From positions 124,001 to 188,000 of the forward strand of contig JADKIE010000001.1 in the NCBI GenBank assembly GCA_016721385.1: 64,000 nt of DNA. The letters run 5' to 3'. Position 1 is the first letter of the stretch; each line of letters starts with the position of its first letter. Both the position numbers and the translations under genes were made by a program. Positions 53,001-63,166 of this stretch are shown here, piece by piece. The DNA is from Chitinophagaceae bacterium. Its GTDB lineage: Bacteria > Bacteroidota > Bacteroidia > Chitinophagales > Chitinophagaceae. The notes beneath the pieces were generated by a model. That model saw only the letters and a program-made list of their open reading frames with translations. It had not been told where the DNA came from and searched no databases.

Positions 53001-56000
53001 AGTAAACTGTGCTTTATTGGTATTGGTAATGTACAAAGCATAGTTTGCATTGCTTCCATCCACATCTTTCCAAACAATATTTTTATAATTGCCCGAAGCA
53101 TCTGTTGTTTTACATAAGCCCCAACAGAAAATTGATTTAAATTTAATGTCGCACTGCTTGGTACAGTTACATAATCAGTAGTACCATTTAAAACCATATT
53201 ACACTCAGGGTTTGTAAATGGTGGAGGCGCACAATCAAATACTGGTGTAAGTGCTGTGCCAAGGGTTGAGCCATTCAATACACTTCCTGTTGAGGTACAG
53301 AAGTTGGTGACAGTTTTGCCTTGACCACTTCTGTTATTATCATTAAAATGGTAATATGCCACCAAGCCAGTTTCATTACCTACTAAACTGGTATTCATTG
53401 CCGATTGTAATTCTGTAATAGTTCTAGTAGTATTCCAAACCCTCACTTCATCTATTTTGCCAATAAAAGGATAAAGATTTAAGGGTGAATTATAACCAAT
53501 ATCAAAAGGGCTATTATTGGTGGTAATTGTTCGCCGTCAATATATAATTTCATTGTTGTGCCATCATAAGTAAATGCAGTGTGATGCCATTCATTGTCGT
53601 TAATGGCTAATGATGAAGTAACAATTTGTTGCGTTCCATTTATCATTATACCTACCAATACTTTTCCTGTAGACTGTTCAACATAAATACCCGGTGCTTC
53701 TTGCGTACCATTTCCACCTTTGCCAATTATTCTTCGGTAAGTGGCTACATCAGTACTTGGTTTTACCCATGCCTCGTAAGTAACATTTGTAGTGCTATTC
53801 AATGCTGCATGGTGTGGCACTTGAATTCCTTCGTTTGCTGCACCACTTAAAGTAATGCCACAGGTTGGGGGATTAAGAGTGCATGGGAATTTTACATAGT
53901 TTGCTGTTGTTCCATTAAATATTGCACCAGTTGCAGTTGCTTTGTTTATAACAGTTTGTCCATTACCATTTAATAAATTATCGAAGAAATTATAGTATAA
54001 TTGTAAACCAGGTGCAAGCGTATCTACACTAGTAGCATTTGCAATTATTTCTGCCTGTGTTCTTTCTACAGTCCAATAGCGCACTTCGTCAAGGGTACCA
54101 TCATATTGTCTTGCATTATTAAAACCAGCTCCTAGCGTAAATCTAGGTATAGAAGCAGGAATATTTTCTGAAGTAAAAGCCTTGGCAAACGCTAGTTTAC
54201 CATTTAAATATCCTTTAAATATTTTTGTAACGGTATCCCAAGTTACTGCAACGTGATAATCTGTATTAGGCAGCATTGTGCCTAAGTATTCCCAAGTACC
54301 ATTTCCATTTACCGACCCAACTCCATCAATTTCTACAATAAGAGATCCATTATAAGTTTCAAACCAAATTCCTTCTGTATTTGTATTGGTATAGTCATTG
54401 GTGCCCAATGGAAATTCAAACCCTGCATAAGAAGGTTTATTCATCCAAAACTCTATAGTGCCCTGTGCCGGAAATGCACCAAGCGAATTATTCATGTTTA
54501 CCATTGTTGCATTTGCACTATTGAATTTTGCTGCACATGTGGGTGCTATCAAAGTTGGTATTACTGTATTAGGGCAATCGAATGTTGGATTTGTAACAGA
54601 TGTGCCTGTTGTAAAACCATTTAAAACAGCACCTGTATTGATGCAGTTATTTGGCACCACCATTCCACTTCCATTATAAATGCCGCTATTAAAATTATAG
54701 TAAGCGGCTAAACCAGTTTCGTTGCCTATTAAACTGGTATTCATTGTTGAAGTAATTTGGCTGAGGTTTCTTCCAACATTCCAAACCCTTACTTCATCTA
54801 TTTTTCCAATAAATTGATAATTGCCTTGTTGATAGTTATACCCAATGCCAAGCGGTGCAGTTACAACGGGAATTGTGCCAGTAGCAGCTATACTGTTTTC
54901 CAAAATTCCATCTACATATAACCTCATATCTGCTCCATCGTATGTGGTGGCTACATGATGCCACTGGTTATCATTTACTAGCGTTGTACCATAAAAATTT
55001 CTCCTTACACCGCCACTCCAACAATCTACAAATATTTTACCAGCACCACCATTGGGGTCGTAACCTGCAGCAATATAAATATGGGGAGTGTAAGCATAAT
55101 AATCTCTGTTTATAATTGCTCTGTATTCGGCAATATTTGTAGAAGAAGTTTTAAACCAAGCTTCGTAGGTGAATGCTGTAGTTACATCTAATGCTGTAGA
55201 AGAAGGTACTTGCACCGACTCGCCAGCCACTCCACTTACATTTAAAGCGCAAGTAGGAGGTATCGGTGTTACGGCACTTGCTAAAACATACTCTGTATTT
55301 TGCCCCGTAGCTGTGATTGTTTTTGTACCAGTATTTAGTGCCTGATTACTGGCTGCACTCCAAGCTGCAGCATTATCAGTTCGTTTATATAATTTTAACG
55401 AAGGTTCATTTGCAGGAGTAACTGCTGTGTTGTTTGTATAATTGTATGTTGCATTGTATGCTGCTGTACCATTACCATTAACTACAAATACACCCGCATA
55501 TTTATTGTTGCCAACAAACTAGGAAAGTTTTGATTATTGGGTAATTCGTTCACCGCATATACCTGTACACCTGCACTGGTGCCTGCATTCATGGTTGCTG
55601 TAAAATTATCTGCAGGGCTACCAATGTTTATATTGGCAGTAGCAACATTTGCGGTATAATCATAAGCACTGTTATCGCCAATGGGTGCGCCACTTGTTGT
55701 TAAAATACCTCCATTACCATAAAGCTTCGGTTACACAATTACTTATTTGGTTACCAAAAATCGTTCCACTGGTTTCGTCAAATTTATAGTATCTCGTAAG
55801 TGATGCATGATTGGGATGCGATGCGGTTTCTTTTACACATCCAATTTCTGATGGTAGTTTGCGAAAGCGCTGTATTCCAAATACGCAATTCATCTAAATT
55901 AGAATTGTTGCTGTAGTAAGGAGAAGCGGCTATATAACCCATAGACATAAAAGTACGAGCAGCTACATTGTTTATACTTGTACCTGGTGGGATGGCAGTT

Positions 56001-57051
56001 GTGCCTTCTAAAATTCCATTTACATAAATTTTTAAATTATTGCCTTCTCTTACGCCAGCAATATGGTACCATTTGTTGATAGGTAAACTTGTTATAGCAT
56101 CGGCTTTATAAATAGTTGTTCCACTTTCTATATTAAAACTAGGTATATTATTAAAACCATCCGATGAGGTTGCAATAGCCCACTCGTTAGATCCTGGTAC
56201 ATTGCCACTATTCCATTTGTTTACACATTGGCTATTGTACACCGTGCTGGTGAGTGCTCTTTTCATTGTCCAAAACTCCACCGTAAAATCATTGCTGCCA
56301 AAATCAATATCTGCATCATCTTGCGCAAATGCACCAAAATTGCCCATTTGCAAACAATTACCACTGCCTGGCAATGGTGTAGATACATTGCAAGTAATAT
56401 TGTATTTTGCATTTAAGTAAGCTTCAATTGTTACTTTTTCTGCTGGTGTAAGTTTGCGATTGTATAAAATAATTTCAGCAATATCGCCACTTAGTGGATA
56501 TGCTAAATTGGATCCTCTATTACCAATGTACAAAGGATTGTTGGCAAAATTGCCAGAACCAGATGCGTAGTTTTGGTCAAATAAGCTGACGTCTTTACTG
56601 TTTATTCGCAGGTTTGTTTTTGCATTAACAGCTGCAGCCTTATCATAACTGGTGTTTACAATTTTAAATTCATTTGCCTTAAAAGGGTAGTTTTTTGTGT
56701 TATAACCACCGCCGCTGGTTCCGGCGTAAATACCATTGTAAGGTGTGCCTTGTGAATTTTCAAACAAATTAAACCCTACAATTGTATTAAAATCTGCTCC
56801 ATGCTCTGCCACTACTTCCCAATTAGTATTGGGTGCAACAGATTTATACACCACATACATATCTGTTTTATCAGTAGCACTTAAATCAATATTGGGGTGC
56901 CACTGTTTGTCCGCTGGTTGCTGGGGTTGTACCGGCATCGGTATATACTGCAGCATCGGCCTTTAACCAAAGTACATTGCCTAGTAGGTATTTGTGCATT
57001 GGCAACAATTGCAGCAAAAACTAAAGTAATGATTGTAAATAACTTCTTCAT
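50045..57051 (-). CDS. Giant LamG-repeat surface protein with T9SS type A sorting domain, many frameshifts
   Basis: The gene covers 7 kb, about 2330 residues. ATG 57051 gives MKKLFTIITLVFAAIVANAQ, a signal peptide. The rest is a chain of LamG-like jellyroll domains, each with a DGxxxKLYIDG/WHHVA-type core and endings such as LDEVRYWTVERTQAEI and NETGLAAYYNF; five or more copies are visible. The C-terminus (ISIYPNPATDIVNIVGW, then LYDVSGQKVNEW and KGVYVLKVELKTGKWI) is a type A sorting domain. At least eight one-base indels are present, near 56980, 56915, 55850, 55735, 55513, 53527, 53110 and 50680. It is probably a T9SS-exported adhesin or carbohydrate-binding protein; the ligand is unknown. 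Divergent tRNA-Asp lies downstream. Confidence 0.88.
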
Positions 57052-57084
57052 AATTGTATGGTTTTATGATATTTCATCACCTTA

Positions 57085-57115
57085 CAAAGATGTTTGTCAT
57101 TAAAGGGGTAAGCAA
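57085..57115 (-). promoter_or_regulatory. Promoter of the giant LamG gene
   Basis: On the minus strand, -33 TTG (57113-57115), 20-base spacer, then CATCTTTG (57085-57092), one base off TAnnTTTG. About 33 bases upstream of the ATG. The -33 element is the inner end of the repeated operator-like element. Confidence 0.65.
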
Positions 57116-57136
57116 TACCCTCTGTGTGGCATTTTA
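57113..57136 (-). promoter_or_regulatory. Operator-like element abutting the LamG promoter
   Basis: A 24-base element, containing AATACCCTCTGTG on the plus strand, that matches 22 of 24 bases of the one before the response regulator gene (57889-57912). It overlaps the -33 box, the position of a class II activator site. Confidence 0.6.
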
Positions 57137-57149
57137 GGAAAATAAAAAA

Positions 57150-57165
57150 GCCTCAAAATTGAGGC
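57150..57165 (-). terminator. Terminator of the response regulator gene
   Basis: Minus strand: stem GCCTCAA / TTGAGGC with a 2-base loop, followed by TTTTTTATTTT. Confidence 0.75.
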
Positions 57166-57191
57166 TATCAAAATAAATTTGAGAAATAAAA

Positions 57192-57857
57192 CTATATCCA
57201 CTTATTCTTTAAACTAATTTGAAGGGCTTCTATTTTATTACTTACATGTAGTTTACTGTAAATATTTTTCATGTGTTGGCGTACAGTATGTTTACTTAAA
57301 AAAAGTAACTCTGCAATTTGTGCATATTCTTTACCTTCCATACTGCATTTTAAAATTTCTTTTCTCTTTTCTAAGAGGCTCCAGTTCGCTCTTGACATAA
57401 GCAATTTTTCTTTTGCAGGCTGCAGCGAAATAGAAGTAAGCCATTTCCAGGCTTTACGGGCAATGCCAGGGCTCATAGGCGCTCCTTCATCCTGATGAAC
57501 CTGATATATGGCATCTATAATGTTTTGCGCTGTTTCTTCTTTTAGTAAATAACCATGTGCTCCGGCTTTTATTGCGCTAAAAATACGATCATCATCATCA
57601 AAAACAGTAAGCATAATAAATTTTACAGAAGGGTAAAGCGGAGCAGCTCTTTGTATGGTTTCAATTCCATTAAGTTCGTTCATTTCAATATCCATCAATA
57701 CTACATCGGGCAATTGTTTTGAAGTTTTCATTTGTTTCAAAAAATCAGTGCCGTCATTTGCTTCTATTATTACTTCAATATCATTTTCAACAGAAGCCAA
57801 TTTTTCTTTTAAAGAATTTCTTAAATATGCTTTATCAGCTACTATTGCAATTACCAT
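57192..57857 (-). CDS. NarL/FixJ-type response regulator (LuxR-like HTH)
   Basis: A protein of 221 residues. The receiver domain has phosphorylatable Asp56 in LPDVVLMDIEM, with the conserved threonine and lysine later (KFIMLTVFDDD, GAHGYLLKEE). The C-terminal LuxR-type helix-turn-helix shows EYAQIAELLFLSKHTVRQHM. It would bind DNA as a dimer after phosphorylation by the histidine kinase encoded immediately upstream. The promoter is TTG / TAATTTTG at 57862-57891, and an operator-like element precedes it. Its likely targets include its own gene and the LamG gene, as both share that element. Confidence 0.93.
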   Translation of the reverse strand: MVIAIVADKAYLRNSLKEKLASVENDIEVIIEANDGTDFLKQMKTSKQLPDVVLMDIEMNELNGIETIQRAAPLYPSVKFIMLTVFDDDDRIFSAIKAGAHGYLLKEETAQNIIDAIYQVHQDEGAPMSPGIARKAWKWLTSISLQPAKEKLLMSRANWSLLEKRKEILKCSMEGKEYAQIAELLFLSKHTVRQHMKNIYSKLHVSNKIEALQISLKNKWI

Positions 57858-57861
57858 AATG

Positions 57862-57891
57862 CAAAATTAAATTGTGTTTGTTTTACATCAA
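57862..57891 (-). promoter_or_regulatory. Promoter of the response regulator gene
   Basis: Minus strand: TTG (57889-57891), 19-base spacer, TAATTTTG (57862-57869), a full match to TAnnTTTG. The start codon follows within a few bases of the predicted transcription start, so the message is nearly leaderless. Confidence 0.7.
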
Positions 57892-57912
57892 TACCCTCTG
57901 TGAGGTATTTTA
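57889..57912 (-). promoter_or_regulatory. Operator-like element before the response regulator gene
   Basis: Second copy of the 24-base element, with an imperfect inverted repeat (AATACC ... GGTATT). It abuts the -33 box exactly as at the LamG promoter. Confidence 0.6.
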
Positions 57913-57920
57913 ATAAAATT

Positions 57921-59619
57921 TTATATAGTTATTTTAACTTCTACACCTTTTCTCATTGCTGCATTAATACTAATGGCAGCTTTAATTACTTCGGCTCTTT
58001 TTTGAATGTTTTTTACGCCATAGTGCTCTCCATCCTGAATAGCTTGCAAATCAAACCCAATTCCATTATCTTTTATTTTAATAGAAAATTTATTATCTGT
58101 GCTTTGTCCTTCAATTTCCAACATTTCACTCTCGGAATATTTACATGCATTGGTAATTACTTCCTGACATATTCTAAAATGCTGCAACGCCTCGTTGGAG
58201 TTGAGTCTTTTAGTGCCGCTAAAATTTTCTCCTACTTGCAGTTTTATTGTTGGATACGATTGTACATACCGATGCGTATAATCAATCAATTTATCAAAAA
58301 ACTCCTGTGTTGTTACTTGCTCTTTATTTAATATCCAAATAGTTTCTCTTAAAGTTTGTAATAATTGCCTAGAGGTATTCTTTACCTTTTCGATATTTTC
58401 GTCAATAACTTGTTGCTTTTTATAACTTATATCAAGCCCCCTTCAACATTATTGGATAGCAATGCCATTTGTGAGCCCAAATTATCATGCAAATCTCTGC
58501 TAAGCCGTTCTTTTTCATCCTGTACCTGTAATTGCATTTGCACCTTTTGCCTAACATTTCGTTTTTGATATACATAATAAAATGCAAAACCTGCTGCCCC
58601 AAACAAACTTATGAAACCAAGCAAATAAAATTGCTTTTCTTCTTTGGCCTTTATTGCCGCAATTTCTTTCTCATGCTGTATCTCCGATGTTTTAAACTTT
58701 GCTTCAGCTTCGCTAATTTTTTTGTTTAAATCCACGTTAAATCTATTTCTCAATAGGGTATCTTCTTCATATTTATATTTATATGCTTCTTTATAATTTT
58801 GAGCATCTGCCAAATTACCTGCATGCGTATCTAAAGCGGTAATTACACCATCTAGTAAATTTATTTTTCGGGCTATTACCAGTGCCTCATGGCTCAGTAA
58901 AATTGCTTTTTCAAATTGCTTTTTCTTTTAAGTACATTGGTATAAAACAACAGCCCATCTACCAAATTTGCCGAATCTTTTGCAACCCTGCATTTTTCAA
59001 TTAGCTCTGAAAGATTTTCTCGGCCTTGTCCAACTTATTTTCCGCATTGTATGTAGTTGCAAGCAATCTATAATGCATGGTAAAATCAGCAGAAGATGTA
59101 TCGTTATTTCGTTTGCCTAAATCAATTGCTTTAATAAAATATTTTTCTGCTGTGTTATAATCTGCCTCTTCATAAGAAATTACACCTACATTGTTATAGC
59201 ATGGCTCTAATAAAGTATAGTAATTATTGGGTTCGGCAATTGCTATACATTTTTTCCAATAAGCAATGGCATTTTGTTTTTGAGGGATAAAATAATAAGT
59301 GTTACCAATGTGTTTATAAAATGTTGCTTCGGCCAATGTGTTATTTTGAAGGCGAGCCTGACTTACTTGCTGCTGGCAAAAATTTAAGCACACATCCCAC
59401 TGATGCAATTCCAAATACTCCTTTGTTAGGGTTGATTTTATTGCAAGGTCATCATCTTGTGTTAAGCCCGGCTTTTCAAGCATTTTTTTTAGCTCACTAA
59501 TATTTTCGGTATGCTTTTCATTTTTTTATTCTGGCTAACTGGTCAGCTACAGATGCATCTTGCGCTGGCAGGCTACAACTAATTAGTAACAAAAAAAACA
59601 ACAGATAGCTTTTATACAT
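57921..59619 (-). CDS. Sensor histidine kinase with TPR sensor region, several frameshifts
   Basis: Start ATG 59619 gives MYKSYLLFFLLLISCSLPAQ, with an LISC lipobox-like site. A TPR-rich region (ATFYKHIGNTYYFIPQKQNA, NNVGVISYEEADYNTAEKYF) leads to a membrane helix (YLLGFISLFGAAGFAFYYVY). A HisKA_3 dimerisation segment with the phosphorylated histidine (ERLSRDLHDNLGSQM) and an HATPase segment (CQEVITNACKYSE, IKDNGIGFD) follow. Breaks near 59515, 59010, 58928 and 58435 are explained by indels. The ATG shares one base with the ispE stop. It is the partner of the adjacent response regulator. The TPR region presumably senses through protein partners. Confidence 0.88.
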
Positions 59620-60434
59620 TATAACCACTTTACAAAATAATGCTGTGGAAATGCAAATTGAAATTGCACCCCTTTCTCAAATATACCAAAAACGGTGCTA
59701 CCGCTACCACTCATGCTTACATAAATAGCGCCTTGCTTATACAATTGTTCTTTAATGCCTTTTATTTCAGGATACTTTTCAACAACAGGTTTTTCAAAGT
59801 CGTTTACTAATTCCGATTTCCAACTATCCATTGGTTGATTAATAATTGCAGCAATAGATTTTAAAGGTTGTGTGGGCAAAATTTGTGAAAATGCCCATCC
59901 AGTATTTACATGTATTTTGGGATTAACCAACACAAATGAATAAGCAGATAAATTAAGATTAATTTCCGTTAATACTTCTCCTCTGCCAGTTGCTAAACAA
60001 GGTTTGTTAAGAATAAAAAAAGGGCAATCGCTACCTAATTGAACTGCGTAATTTAATAGTTGAGCAGTTGAAAGGTTTAGATTAAATTTTTTATTTAGCA
60101 GTAGAAGTGTAAATGCAGCATTGGCACTACCTCCGCCGAGCCCTGCTCCGCTGGGTATTACTTTATGCAAATGTAATTTTATGTTGGAAAGATTTGGGAA
60201 ATCTTTTTTTAGAAGTCGATAGGCTTTTAAGCAAAGATTATCTTCTTCATTTCCTTCAACTTTATTTCCACTTGATGAATATGCAATTTCATTTAATGAA
60301 TTTGATGGTATAATTTCTAAAGCATCGTTAAGTGGAATAGGGTAAAAAATTGTTTCTAAATTATGAAAGCCATCTCCCCTTTTATTAAGAATATGCAGAC
60401 CAAGGTTTATTTTGCAATTTGGGAAAGCTATCAT
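59619..60434 (-). CDS. ispE: 4-diphosphocytidyl-2-C-methyl-D-erythritol kinase
   Basis: A protein of 271 residues with GHMP-kinase motifs: FPNCKINLGLHILNKRGDGFH at the start (read with its interruption) and PSGAGLGGGSAN at residues 94-105, the ATP loop, and SGSGSTVFGIF near the C-terminus. It phosphorylates the 2-hydroxyl of CDP-methylerythritol in the MEP pathway. Its stop overlaps the ATG of the histidine kinase by one base, so kinase expression is coupled to an isoprenoid gene. Confidence 0.96.
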   Translation of the reverse strand: MIAFPNCKINLGLHILNKRGDGFHNLETIFYPIPLNDALEIIPSNSLNEIAYSSSGNKVEGNEEDNLCLKAYRLLKKDFPNLSNIKLHLHKVIPSGAGLGGGSANAAFTLLLLNKKFNLNLSTAQLLNYAVQLGSDCPFFILNKPCLATGRGEVLTEINLNLSAYSFVLVNPKIHVNTGWAFSQILPTQPLKSIAAIINQPMDSWKSELVNDFEKPVVEKYPEIKGIKEQLYKQGAIYVSMSGSGSTVFGIFEKGVQFQFAFPQHYFVKWL

Positions 60435-60505
60435 ATCATGAAAAAATTAAAGAATGACATAATTAAATATAGTTGCCTTTGTTCTTTCATTCTTTAATTC
60501 CTTAC

Positions 60506-61093
60506 TTATTTCCCTCTGCTCTTTATTTCATCCCGTATAGCAATAGCTTTAATATAATCTTCATGTTCTAAAACATCATTCAATAAAATATTCAACTCCT
60601 CTAATGACATTGTTTTCAAATTATCAGCACTTCCTTCTTCCGAAGTAATGGATGCTGCTACTTCTTTTTTCTTTTTACCATCATCTTCCATTAACACGCC
60701 TGCTTGTTCCAAAATATTATCGTAGGTATATATAGGGCAACCAAAGCGTACAGCTAAAGCTAAAGCGTCACTGGTTCGGCTATCAATTTCTACCGTATCG
60801 TTTGCACTGCTGCAAACTAATTGGCTGTAAAAAATGCCTTCCTGCAAATCATTAATTACTACTTCATGCAACTCTACATTAAATGCCATCATAAAGTTTT
60901 TCATTAAGTCGTGGGTTAATGGGCGGCTTGGGTTCATGCGTTCCAAAGCCACAGCAATTGCCTGTGCCTCAAAACCTCCAATTACAATGGGAATACGGCG
61001 TAACCCATTTACCTCACCCAATACTACGGCATACGAATGTGTTTGCGTAATGCTGTGAGAGAGTGCTACTATTTCCAGTTCTATTCTTTTCAT
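60506..61093 (-). CDS. Bifunctional nuclease family protein (DUF151)
   Basis: A protein of 195 residues. The DUF151 core is clear: ELEIVALSHSITQTHSYAVV, RRIPIVIGGFEAQAIAVALE, and RTSDALALAVRFGCPIYTYD. A C-terminal UvrB/UvrC-like motif is visible in LNILLNDVLEHEDYIKAIAI. Members have DNase and RNase activity in plants and are linked to stress in bacteria; the target here is unknown. Intact frame. It is a separate unit from ispE, which starts 71 bases further along the same strand. Confidence 0.92.
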   Translation of the reverse strand: MKRIELEIVALSHSITQTHSYAVVLGEVNGLRRIPIVIGGFEAQAIAVALERMNPSRPLTHDLMKNFMMAFNVELHEVVINDLQEGIFYSQLVCSSANDTVEIDSRTSDALALAVRFGCPIYTYDNILEQAGVLMEDDGKKKKEVAASITSEEGSADNLKTMSLEELNILLNDVLEHEDYIKAIAIRDEIKSRGK

Positions 61094-61180
61094 AAACGAT
61101 ACGCTAAACTAAGAATTTAATGGTAATTAATTAATGATTTTTGTTAGTAATTGTCTTTTTATTTTCGTTGCTCAAAACAA

Positions 61181-61208
61181 TAAAACCATAACAATTGTTA
61201 TGGTTTTA
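61181..61208 (-). terminator. Palindromic hairpin after the etfBA operon
   Basis: A 28-base perfect palindrome (arms TAAAACCATAACAA) lies about 140 bases beyond the etfA stop and is followed on the minus strand by TTGTTTT. Terminator or regulatory stem-loop. Confidence 0.5.
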
Positions 61209-61257
61209 TAAGTTTAATCTTTTGTGTTTTGGCAAGTTTAGTGTTGTTATATTGTAC

Positions 61258-61270
61258 AAGAGTGCGACGC
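61258..61270 (+). repeat. Dispersed 13-base intergenic repeat, copy 3
   Basis: AAGAGTGCGACGC, preceded by GTAC as in copy 2, in the gap between etfA and the bifunctional nuclease gene. Confidence 0.7.
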
Positions 61271-61345
61271 AATGCAGTTTAATATATTTTCTATAGCTGG
61301 TACAATAATATATTCCCCCTCGTAAAAAAATGGTGGCAGCTAAAA

Positions 61346-62298
61346 CTACAATCCTTTTAATTTCCTAACCGCTTCAATAATTTTGGGCATTACTTCAAAT
61401 GCATCGCCTACAATTCCATAATCAGCTGCTTTAAAGAATGGAGCTTCAGGATCTTTATTGATTACAACGATTGTTTTACTACGATTTACCCCTGCCAAAT
61501 GTTGTATTGCACCGCTAATACCAATGGCAATGTATAAATTGGGCGCAATGGCAATATCGGTTTGTCCTACATGCTCATGATGTGGCCTCCAATGTATATC
61601 TGCCACAGGGCGGCTGCAAGCTGTTGCAGCACCTAATAGCTTTGCAAGATCGGTTACTAAACCCCAGTTTTCGGGCCTTTTAAACCACGACCACCACTTA
61701 CCACAATTTCGGCTTCGGTTAAAGATATTTCGCCGGTTACTTTATTGGTAGCCGTTATTTCAACCCTTGGTGCATCAACGGTTGCAGCAAGTGCAACAAC
61801 TTCTGCAACACCTTCGGCAGTTATTATATTAAATGAATTAGGATTTAAGGAAATTATCTTTACCGCCGTAGTAATAGAAACATTGGCAAATGCTTTTCCG
61901 CTAAATACACTTTTCTTTACCACAAAACCATTGCTTATGTCGGGCAATGCAATAGCTCCGCTAACTAAACCGGCTTTTAAACGCACACTTAGTCTTGGCG
62001 CAACAGCTTTACCATTTAAATTGTTGCTAAATACAACAACAGTTGCACCTAATTGTGTAGCAGCATCTGCAATTACTTTGGTAACTACTTGTGCATCAAA
62101 TTGAGTGGCAGCAGCTACTGTATGCACTTTTGTTATACCGTATTTTCCAAGGCTGCTTAAATCATCGGTAACATTACCTAACACAATACCTTGAGCAGTT
62201 GTGCCTAAAAGCTTAGCCGTTTGCGCTGCATAAGAAGCAACTTCAAAAGCAGATTTCTTTAATTGGCCGTCTGTTAAATCTAAATATACTAATACCAT
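61346..62298 (-). CDS. etfA: Electron transfer flavoprotein subunit alpha, one frameshift
   Basis: A protein of 317 residues after repair. The N-terminal ATPase-like half (LVYLDLTDGQLKKSAFEVAS) precedes the FAD domain, with VSGGRGLKGPENWGLV (repaired) and IAIGISGAIQHLAGVNRSKT, then INKDPEAPFFKAADYGIVGD. The pair EtfAB passes electrons from acyl-CoA dehydrogenases to the quinone pool. A missing G near 61675 creates the break. It follows etfB by 32 bases on the same strand. Confidence 0.95.
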
Positions 62299-62330
62299 AA
62301 TAATGGATAATTTGTGAATGGATAATTTAA

Positions 62331-63074
62331 TTAAAACACTTTCGCTTCTTCATGAAGTAAACGAACTAATTCTTCAGGATTTTCCGCAGAAACTAATTTA
62401 ACTCCTGCCTTTGCTGGTGGTAATTCAAAACCGGCAATATTTGTTAATGCATCTACTGCACTTGGTTCTACTACTTTTAATGGCTTTGTTCTTGCGCCCA
62501 TAATACCTTTCATATTTGGTATACGCTGCTCTGCCATTCCTTTTTGACAACTAACTACTATTGGTAATGTTGCTTTGTTTGTTTCTTCGCCGCCTTCAAT
62601 TTCTCTTACTACAGTGGCTGTTGAAGCTTCAATATCAAATTTTGTGGCTAAGGAAATAAAAGGCATATCCAGTAACTCTGCAAGCATACCTCCAATGGAT
62701 GAACCATTATAATCAATCGTTTCTTTTCCGGTAAAAATTAAATCGTATGCACCCTCTTTAGCTACTGCTGCAATTTGGCTGGCAATATAATAACTATCGT
62801 GGCTATTGGCATTTATACGTATAGCCTCATCGCCGCCAAGGGCAAGTGCCTTACGTATAATAGGTTCAGCATCTGCACCACCAACCGTTACCAAACTTAT
62901 GGTTGCAGCAGCATTGGCTTCTTTAAGCTCAATTGCTCTTACTAAGGCAAACCATTCGTCGTACGGATTAATAATCCATTGCACTCCATCGGCAGCAAAC
63001 TTTGTGTTGTTATCCGCAAAAGCTATTTTTGCTGTTGTATCGGGTGTTTTACTTATACAAACTAAAATTTTCAT
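62331..63074 (-). CDS. etfB: Electron transfer flavoprotein subunit beta
   Basis: A protein of 247 residues with AMP-binding features: KILVCISKTPDTTAKIAF at the start, INPYDEWFALVRAIEL, and the family segment DLIFTGKETIDYNGSSIGGM. It pairs with EtfA, encoded next, and carries AMP. The intact frame starts at ATG 63074. The promoter box TATCTTTG lies about 50 bases upstream, so etfBA form one transcript. Confidence 0.96.
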   Translation of the reverse strand: MKILVCISKTPDTTAKIAFADNNTKFAADGVQWIINPYDEWFALVRAIELKEANAAATISLVTVGGADAEPIIRKALALGGDEAIRINANSHDSYYIASQIAAVAKEGAYDLIFTGKETIDYNGSSIGGMLAELLDMPFISLATKFDIEASTATVVREIEGGEETNKATLPIVVSCQKGMAEQRIPNMKGIMGARTKPLKVVEPSAVDALTNIAGFELPPAKAGVKLVSAENPEELVRLLHEEAKVF

Positions 63075-63120
63075 GAAGTAATTTTTGAAATTTTAAAACA
63101 AGTTGTTTATGCAACTAATA

Positions 63121-63150
63121 CAAAGATAAGAGGTAAAATTAATATTTAAA
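63121..63150 (-). promoter_or_regulatory. Promoter of etfBA
   Basis: Minus strand: TATCTTTG (63121-63128), a full TAnnTTTG match, with TTT rather than TTG 19 bases upstream. Confidence 0.55.
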
Positions 63151-63166
63151 AATTAATAATTAAAAT

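Noticed and set aside
50045..57051. Cluster of several LamG genes
   Set aside because: Only the first fragment has a signal peptide and only the last has a sorting domain; the fragments are joined by one-base corrections.
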